Positions 6,830 to 11,497 of a DNA stretch of 11,497 nucleotides are shown here, one piece after another; positions within the stretch are counted from its first letter, which is position 1; the number at the start of each line of letters is the position of its first letter. The position numbers and the translations under genes are program-made. The notes under the pieces are model-generated. The model was given only the letters and a program-made list of their open reading frames with translations. It ran no database searches and had not been told where the DNA came from. This stretch comes from Candidatus Benthicola azotiphorus (GTDB lineage: Bacteria > Gemmatimonadota > Gemmatimonadetes > Palauibacterales > Palauibacteraceae): NCBI GenBank assembly GCA_947581745.1, contig CANPVW010000082.1, positions 1-11,497 of the forward strand, read 5' to 3'.

Positions 6830-8078
6830 ACAGCTCTTCGTACCGGCTCACGTACAGGTCCATGCTGAACTCCTCGAGGACCCGTCGTCGTGAACGTCCG
6901 GCCATTTCCGCCCGCGCATCCGGCGCGGCGAGCAGTCTCTCTATGGTCCGGGCGAGAGACGATACGTCTCCCACCGGAGCGAGGTCACCGGTCCGCCCGG
7001 GATCGACCATCTCGGCTATGCCGCCAGTGTCGAAGCCCACGACGGGCGTGCCGCAGGCCATGGCTTCCAGCACCGTCGAGGGAAGGTTGTCCTGCAGCGA
7101 AGGAATCACGTACACGTCAGCCGCGCTGTAGGCCACCGAGAGGAAGCGGTTCTGCGCCACCTTTCCGAGATGCAGCTGCGACACCGCGAGGTTCGGCTCG
7201 GGCGTCCCGCCACCTACCGAGAGGAGGAAGAGATTCGGAACTTCCGCCAGTTCGCGCAGCGCCTGGCTCAGCAGCTCGAATCCCTTTCGTCGGGGAGCGA
7301 CGGAGTAGGCGACGAACAGCACCACCAGGCTCTCACGCGGGATTCCCAGGGCCTCCCGGGCCGCCGACCGGTCGCGTGGCGCAAACTCCTCGGTGTTCAC
7401 GCCGTTGGGAATCACGGAGACCGGAAATCGCGTCCCGAGGAGGGAGCTGCGGGCGACCTCCTCCGCCATCCACCGGCTCGGCGTGACGAGGTGCAGTCGA
7501 TTCGGCGGCAGTCCAGAGAACAACTCTTCCTTCCGAAGCCAGACGCGGCGAGACAGGTCGTCATCGTCGCTGGACCCGAGCTGGGGACAGGACCCGCAAC
7601 GTGCCGTGTATCGGCCGCAACCCGCGTCGTAATGACAGCCGCCCGTGAACGTGTTCATGTCGCGCAACGTCCAGACGACGGGCACTCCCGGCGGAACGGC
7701 AGCGAAGAAACGGCGGTAATCGACGAGGCCCGAGACCCACTGCAGGTTGATGACATCGAAGCCGTCCAGACCGTGACCGTGCTCCCAGTCCCGCCAGCTC
7801 CGATCGTCGGTGAACTTCTCCGGCCAGCTCGGCCGCCTGCCCTGGTAGGGCTGGAAGTCCCGTTTCAGGTGGCGGCGCCGGAGGCGCGTGCGCAGCTTCG
7901 ACACCGGATCGCGCGGAGTGCCGTGCTCCGTCACGGTTGGATCGTCCGAATCGCGACGACCGACCAGCATCCGGCTGTGGTGCCCGCGGTCGAGCAGCCC
8001 GCGATGGAGGCGGTAGGCCGACCGAGCGGCCCCGCCGGACGCGTCGAACGAACTGACCTGTAGAATTCGCAGGCTCAT
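6801..8078 (-). CDS. Glycosyltransferase family 4, WcaC-like with cysteine cluster
   Basis: A 425-residue GT4. The N-terminus LRILQVSSFDASGGAARSAY (3-22) carries the 'GGAARxAY' loop of a subfamily related to colanic acid WcaC. VVWTLRDMNTFTGGCHYDAG (134-153) and the Cys-x5-Cys-x6-Cys-x2-Cys pattern (C148, C154, C161, C164) are also typical of this subfamily; the cysteines probably bind a metal or brace a loop. The donor domain has APRRKGFELL (261-270) and the motif DNLPSTVLE (330-338), where the first acid of E-x7-E is Asp, as is usual in this group, then AMACGTPVVGFDTGGI. It should be a cytoplasmic transferase acting on a lipid-linked glycan. The ATG overlaps the TGA of rfbG as ATGA (8075-8078) with no ribosome site, so translation is coupled. 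Being directly behind rfbG, it is the best candidate to use the CDP-sugar made by this operon, but that is inference. Confidence 0.92.
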   Translation of the reverse strand: MSLRILQVSSFDASGGAARSAYRLHRGLLDRGHHSRMLVGRRDSDDPTVTEHGTPRDPVSKLRTRLRRRHLKRDFQPYQGRRPSWPEKFTDDRSWRDWEHGHGLDGFDVINLQWVSGLVDYRRFFAAVPPGVPVVWTLRDMNTFTGGCHYDAGCGRYTARCGSCPQLGSSDDDDLSRRVWLRKEELFSGLPPNRLHLVTPSRWMAEEVARSSLLGTRFPVSVIPNGVNTEEFAPRDRSAAREALGIPRESLVVLFVAYSVAPRRKGFELLSQALRELAEVPNLFLLSVGGGTPEPNLAVSQLHLGKVAQNRFLSVAYSAADVYVIPSLQDNLPSTVLEAMACGTPVVGFDTGGIAEMVDPGRTGDLAPVGDVSSLARTIERLLAAPDARAEMAGRSRRRVLEEFSMDLYVSRYEELYEALAGGGS

Positions 8079-9193
8079 TCAGAGGCCCAGGCGACGCCCG
8101 CCGACCGGGCCCTTCTCGAGTACTCCCGCAGGTGCTCCACGCACACGTCGTACATGTTCACGGAATCGACTCCACGGGCCTGCGCCTCGTGGAATGCCCT
8201 GAACCAGTCCACCGTCGCGGACAGCGCCTCCTGCCAGGCGTATACCGGTCGCCAGTCGAGCCGGCGCGCTGCCTTCTCCCAGCTGAGGTTGAGCAGCGTC
8301 GTCTCCTTCTCCACCCGGGCCCCGCCCGCGGTGAAGGACCCGGCGCCCCACAGGCGAATCGCTTCCTGCACCAGCTCCTGGGTAGTCACCATCTCGAGGA
8401 TCGCCGGCCCGAAATTCCAGGCCTCGGCGAAGCGCTCCCCTTCCGAGAGCAGCCTGGCCGCCAACCAGAGGTAGCCGGCCAGCGGCTCGACCACGTGCTG
8501 CCAGGGCCGGACGTGCAATGGATTCCTGAGAACCATGTCCTGGCCCGCCATGAGCGCCCGCATGCAATCCGGAACCAGCCGGTCGGCAGACCAGTCGCCT
8601 CCGCCGATCACGTTGCCGGCGCGAACGCTGGCTACTGGCGGAAGGACGCCCGCCTCGCCGGCATACGAGCTCCGGTAGGCGGCCACGGCCAGCTCCGCCA
8701 TCGCTTTGCTCGCGCTGTAGGGATCGTGGCCACCCAGCCTGTCCGTCTCCCGGTATCCCCAGATGAAGTTCTGGTTCTCGTAGCACTTGTCCGTCGTCAC
8801 GCATACGGCGGCCTGGACGCAATCGGTCGTGCGGATCGCCTCCAGCAGGTTCACGGTACCACCCGAGTTGATGTGGAACGTGGCCAGTGGATCCTGGTAA
8901 CCCTCCAGGACGAGGGACTGCGCCGCGAGATGGAAGACCACCTTCGGCCGGTGCGTCTCGACCACCTCCCGAAGGCGACTTCCGTCCCGTACGTCAGCCC
9001 TGACGTCGGTCAGGTGGTCTGCCACCCTCGACACGGCGTAGTTGCTGGGCTCCGTCGGCGGCTCGAGACTGTAGCCGATCACCCTGGCCCCCAGTTCGTT
9101 CAGCCAGATGCTGAGCCAGGAGCCCTTGAAACCGGTGTGCCCGGTCACGAGTACCGTCACGCCGTCGAATACTCCGCCAAACGAGTTCTTCAT
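8075..9193 (-). CDS. rfbG: CDP-glucose 4,6-dehydratase
   Basis: A 372-residue extended short-chain dehydrogenase that converts CDP-D-glucose to CDP-4-keto-6-deoxy-D-glucose with bound NAD+. The Rossmann motif is TVLVTGHTGFKGSWLS (13-28); TGHTGFKGSWL is close to diagnostic for RfbG. VVFHLAAQ (85-92) lines the cofactor site. The active-site set is complete: T134-D135-K136 (CVTTDKCYEN) and Y159-x3-K163 (DPYSASKAMAE). The substrate region ARAGNVIGGGDW-like (190-201) and RPWQHVVEPLAGYL (229-242) is also as expected. Length is normal for the family. The start is ATG at 9193, which overlaps the previous TGA as ATGA; the open frame upstream to 9355 is the shadow of the nucleotidyltransferase gene. 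With the rfbF fragment at the right edge it forms the entry to all CDP-deoxyhexoses. The sugar it feeds depends on later enzymes, of which only the methyltransferase is visible here. Confidence 0.96.
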   Translation of the reverse strand: MKNSFGGVFDGVTVLVTGHTGFKGSWLSIWLNELGARVIGYSLEPPTEPSNYAVSRVADHLTDVRADVRDGSRLREVVETHRPKVVFHLAAQSLVLEGYQDPLATFHINSGGTVNLLEAIRTTDCVQAAVCVTTDKCYENQNFIWGYRETDRLGGHDPYSASKAMAELAVAAYRSSYAGEAGVLPPVASVRAGNVIGGGDWSADRLVPDCMRALMAGQDMVLRNPLHVRPWQHVVEPLAGYLWLAARLLSEGERFAEAWNFGPAILEMVTTQELVQEAIRLWGAGSFTAGGARVEKETTLLNLSWEKAARRLDWRPVYAWQEALSATVDWFRAFHEAQARGVDSVNMYDVCVEHLREYSRRARSAGVAWASE

Positions 9194-10044
9194 CGAGGAT
9201 CTTTCCCGGGCCGCAGCCGCGGTTCCTGTTCCGTGCTGCTCCCGGCGTAGGCTCGCACCGCTCGCGAGAGTTCGTCGGGCGTGCCGATGTCGATGTAGCC
9301 GCCTTCTTCGAATACCACCGTCTCGTGCGTCAGGCCGTTCTGCAGGGCGGCCCACAGGACGTCCCCCGCATACAGCTCACGACCGCGCCACAGTCCCTGG
9401 CTGGCGGAGACTTCCGGCTCGACATCGGCCACGAAGGCGTGCATGAACTCGGTGAATGCCGGACCCCATACGGCCAGCATCCAGGTGTGCCGCAGGTCCG
9501 AGCTCTCCCGCTTGATTTCGATCGCGGTGATCTGTCCCCGCTCGTCGAGCTCCAAGAGGTCTTCCTTCTCCGGTCGTCGGGTAGGGACGACGCCGACCAC
9601 GATCTCGGCTGCGCTGGATTCCCTTCTTCGCACCAGTGAACCGAGCGCGTCCTCGGGCCAGTAGAGTATGTCCGGAAACCCGAACGCTACCGCGGAATCC
9701 TTCAGGAACGGATACGCGTGATCGATCGTGAAAGGGACTCCAAAGGACTTCCGCACCACCAGATAAGCCAGGTCGAGGCCGATGCGATCACCGCCGCCGA
9801 AATAGGAGGGAATGTCCCATTTGCCGTCGCGCAGCACCACGAAGGCCTTGCGGACTCCCGCGGCGGCCATTCGCTCCAGAAGATAGCTGGCGACGGGCTT
9901 CGGCCGCGGCCCGGTGTCGCCGGCGACTGGCCCGAACCCGATCGGAAACAGCTCCTTGCTGCACGGCAGAGGCGCGATTCGGGAAGCCGAGCCGGCCGCG
10001 GGCACGAGTCCCACGAGGTCCGGCGTTCGAGCCGGGCCGTTCAC
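9190..10044 (-). CDS. Sugar-1-phosphate nucleotidyltransferase-like protein
   Basis: A 284-residue protein of the NTP_transferase superfamily (RmlA/GalU relatives). The nucleotide-binding loop is LVGLVPAAGSASRIAPLPCS (10-29), followed by KELFPIG (30-36). 'PAAGxxSR..PLPCSKE' differs from the RmlA 'LAGGxGTRL' form and marks a separate subfamily. Also seen are VLRDGKWDIPSYFGGG (70-85), AFGFPDILYWPEDALGSL (120-137) and, near the C-terminus, GGYIDIGTPDEL, where the family binds metal and sugar phosphate. Such enzymes join a sugar 1-phosphate to an NTP, releasing pyrophosphate; the base and sugar used here cannot be read from sequence. It is not RfbF, which is already present upstream, so its role in a CDP-sugar operon is unclear. 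The start is GTG at 10044-10042, overlapping the methyltransferase TGA as GTGA; its own TGA overlaps the rfbG ATG. Confidence 0.87.
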   Translation of the reverse strand: MNGPARTPDLVGLVPAAGSASRIAPLPCSKELFPIGFGPVAGDTGPRPKPVASYLLERMAAAGVRKAFVVLRDGKWDIPSYFGGGDRIGLDLAYLVVRKSFGVPFTIDHAYPFLKDSAVAFGFPDILYWPEDALGSLVRRRESSAAEIVVGVVPTRRPEKEDLLELDERGQITAIEIKRESSDLRHTWMLAVWGPAFTEFMHAFVADVEPEVSASQGLWRGRELYAGDVLWAALQNGLTHETVVFEEGGYIDIGTPDELSRAVRAYAGSSTEQEPRLRPGKDPR

Positions 10045-11315
10045 GTCACGACCCGTACATCGGGGATCGGCAGGACGAACCGTCCGCCCCAGTCCCGGAT
10101 GTAGGACAACTGGCCGACGATCTCCTCCGCCAGGTTCCAGGGCAGAATGAGCACCAGGTCGGGGCGCGCGTCCCGGATTCGGTCGGGATGACAGATCGGG
10201 ATCCGGGTCCCGGGCAGATATCGGTCCTGCTTGTACGGATTACGATCGGCCACGAAGTCGATGAAGTCCGTGCGCACTCCGCAGTAGTTCAGAAGCGTGT
10301 TCCCCTTGGCGGCCGCTCCATAGGCGACGACCGATTGGCCCGAGTCCTTGGCCTCTATGAGGAGCTTCAGAAGATCCCTCTTGATCCTCTCGACGCCGGC
10401 GCCGAACGAGACGTAAGTGTCGATACGTTCCAGTCCGGCCAGGCGCTCTCGCTCGAGAAGCTCGGCTACGGTGCCGCGTACGGGCCTCGACTCGTCCTCC
10501 CGGTGCCGCAGGTATGTGCGCAGCGAGCCACCATGCGTCGGGATCTCCTCGACGTCGAACAAGGTCAATCCGTGCGCGTCGAACACGCGCTGGACGGCCA
10601 GCAAGGAGAAGTAGAAGAAGTGCTCGTGGTATACCGTGTCGAACTGGTTTTCCTCCATCAGCCTCAGGAGGTGCGGAAACTCCAGTGTGACGACGCCCGT
10701 CTGGCCAAGAAGCCGCTTCATCCCGCCGACGAAGTCGTTCAGCCGTGGGGCGTGGGCGAGCACGTTGTTTGCCACAATCAGATCGGCCGGCCGGCCGGCA
10801 GCCAGGATCTCCCGCGCCACCGAGACGCCGAAGAACCGGACCAGTGTGGGTACGCCCGCCTGCATCGCGACTTCGGCCACGTTCGCGGCGGGGTCGACGC
10901 CGAGGACCTCCAGGCCTCGGTCCGCGAAGCTCTTGAGCAGGCAGCCGTCGTTGCTGCCCAGTTCCACCACGAAGTTCTCCCGGCGCAGACTCAGTCGGCT
11001 TGCAATGCTGCTCGCGTAATCCCGGCAGTGCGCGAGCCAGGTGTCGGAGAAGGACGAGAAATAGGCGTACTCGCTGAAGATGTGCTCCGGACTTTCGTGC
11101 TCCTCGAGCTGCACCAGCAGGCAGCCGTCGCACACGAAGGCGTGCAGCGGATAGAACTTCTCGGCCCGCCTCAGATCCGCCTCGCTGACGTAAGCGTTGG
11201 AGAGCGGAGACATGCCCAGGTCCAGGAACGAGTGACGAAGATCTGACCCGCAGAAGTGACAGGTCGGAGGTTCCAGCGCCACGGCAGGTGGAACGGGTTC
11301 CAGGAGCGTGCTCAC
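10041..11315 (-). CDS. Zinc-binding SAM-dependent sugar C-methyltransferase (TylC3/TcaB9 type)
   Basis: A 424-residue, three-part protein. The N-terminal zinc domain (Methyltransf_13) has Cys pairs C19/C22 (CHFC) and C62/C65 (CDGC). The central SAM fold has VVELGSNDGCLL (116-127) with GVDPA (139-143) as the second strand acid. The C-terminal domain (Methyltransf_14) has VAYGAAAKGNTLLNY (330-344) and VADRNPYKQ (355-363). The YHEHFFYFSL stretch (229-238) matches the active-site Tyr, Glu and His described for the sugar 3-C-methyltransferase TcaB9, and HGGSLR (261-266) is also conserved. Known relatives methylate C3 of NDP-4-keto-deoxysugars, so the likely substrate is a CDP-4-keto-6-deoxyhexose from RfbF/RfbG. 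The start is GTG at 11315-11313, overlapping the rfbF TGA as GTGA; an AAGGAG lies 13 bases upstream, rather far. The longer frame back to 11417 would lie inside rfbF and is rejected. The exact carbon methylated is inferred. Confidence 0.92.
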   Translation of the reverse strand: MSTLLEPVPPAVALEPPTCHFCGSDLRHSFLDLGMSPLSNAYVSEADLRRAEKFYPLHAFVCDGCLLVQLEEHESPEHIFSEYAYFSSFSDTWLAHCRDYASSIASRLSLRRENFVVELGSNDGCLLKSFADRGLEVLGVDPAANVAEVAMQAGVPTLVRFFGVSVAREILAAGRPADLIVANNVLAHAPRLNDFVGGMKRLLGQTGVVTLEFPHLLRLMEENQFDTVYHEHFFYFSLLAVQRVFDAHGLTLFDVEEIPTHGGSLRTYLRHREDESRPVRGTVAELLERERLAGLERIDTYVSFGAGVERIKRDLLKLLIEAKDSGQSVVAYGAAAKGNTLLNYCGVRTDFIDFVADRNPYKQDRYLPGTRIPICHPDRIRDARPDLVLILPWNLAEEIVGQLSYIRDWGGRFVLPIPDVRVVT

Positions 11316-11497
11316 CGGTGACCGGACGCTCCTTCCGGACCCCAGACCCGCCACGGTGCGTTGCCCTCGGACCACAGCGCCTCGAGCATCCGCTTTTCCC
11401 TGAGCGTGTCCATGCACGACCAGAAGCCTTCGTGGTGGTATCCCATCATCTGACCGTCCGCCACGAGACCTTCGACCGGATCCCGCTCCCAGATCGT
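11312..11497 (-). CDS. rfbF: Glucose-1-phosphate cytidylyltransferase, C-terminal end
   Basis: The last 61 codons plus TGA of a gene that enters from the right edge. The translation starts TIWERDPVEGLVADGQMMGY and continues HHEGFWSCMDTLREKRMLEA, then LWSEGNAPWRVW. This is the characteristic C-terminus of RfbF, where 'W(E)REP(L)..LA.DGQL..Y.H.GFW..MDT.RDK..LE.LW..G.APWK.W' is conserved. RfbF makes CDP-glucose from CTP and glucose 1-phosphate. The catalytic N-terminal domain is outside the window. A short tail GPEGASGHR follows the conserved W. The TGA at 11314-11312 overlaps the GTG of the methyltransferase, which puts rfbF at or near the head of the coupled operon. The identity is strengthened by rfbG three genes later. 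Confidence 0.93.
   Translation of the reverse strand, partial: TIWERDPVEGLVADGQMMGYHHEGFWSCMDTLREKRMLEALWSEGNAPWRVWGPEGASGHR

Noticed and set aside
9194..9355. Upstream extension of rfbG by 54 codons
   Set aside because: The extension is the out-of-frame shadow of the nucleotidyltransferase gene. The conserved protein begins at the ATG at 9193, which forms an ATGA overlap.
10785..10799. Tandem CCGG palindrome in the methyltransferase gene
   Set aside because: It encodes ordinary residues (GRPAD region) and is expected in high-GC coding DNA; no regulatory context.
10188..11246. Plus-strand open frame of 352 codons
   Set aside because: Antisense to the methyltransferase, whose zinc, SAM and C-terminal motifs are all intact on the minus strand.
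11316..11417. Upstream extension of the methyltransferase by 34 codons
   Set aside because: It lies within the rfbF coding end, which reads as a well-conserved protein in another frame. The GTG at 11315 starts right at the rfbF stop.

Overview
The window is a high-GC (roughly 60-65%) stretch from a Gram-negative bacterium. It holds part of a surface-polysaccharide (O-antigen, capsule or exopolysaccharide) biosynthesis cluster, and every supported gene is on the minus strand, so transcription runs from the right edge to the left. The best taxonomic hint is the lipoprotein at 2365-4338. Its repeated 'DGYTVSVDGG ... ANCTV ... NPRTV' module joined to TolB-like propeller blades is a protein style I associate with Gemmatimonadota. 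That placement is inference only; there is no rRNA or marker gene here.

Right part (11497 down to 8075), CDP-sugar block: the C-terminal end of rfbF (glucose-1-phosphate cytidylyltransferase, cut by the window edge), a zinc-finger C-methyltransferase of the TylC3/TcaB9 type, a second sugar-1-phosphate nucleotidyltransferase with a 'PAAGSASR' loop, and rfbG (CDP-glucose 4,6-dehydratase). RfbF and RfbG make CDP-4-keto-6-deoxyglucose. The methyltransferase probably adds a branch methyl to a 4-keto sugar, so the block plausibly makes a branched-chain CDP-deoxyhexose. No 3-dehydrase (RfbH), epimerase or 4-ketoreductase lies in the window.

Middle (8078 down to 4477), assembly block: a WcaC-like GT4 glycosyltransferase with a four-cysteine cluster, a GT2 glycosyltransferase and a second GT4. 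Consecutive genes here and in the sugar block mostly share GTGA or ATGA stop/start overlaps, which indicates one tightly coupled operon.

Then comes a 138-bp gap (4339-4476) and a separate lipoprotein gene with its own strong ribosome binding site: signal peptide, four tandem ~82-residue repeats, and a six-bladed TolB/PD40-like propeller. A 118-bp gap follows (2247-2364) with a perfect 10-bp hairpin.

Left part (2246 down to 1): a short periplasmic/outer-membrane polysaccharide export protein (Poly_export plus SLBB, related to Wza), a GT4 glycosyltransferase, and the N-terminal third of another GT4 running off the window edge. Together the genes would make an unusual nucleotide sugar, build it into a glycan with at least five glycosyltransferases, and export it. 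No flippase (Wzx), polymerase (Wzy), Wzc-type kinase or initiating phosphoglycosyltransferase is present in the window. No tRNA, rRNA, CRISPR array, insertion sequence or recombinase was seen.
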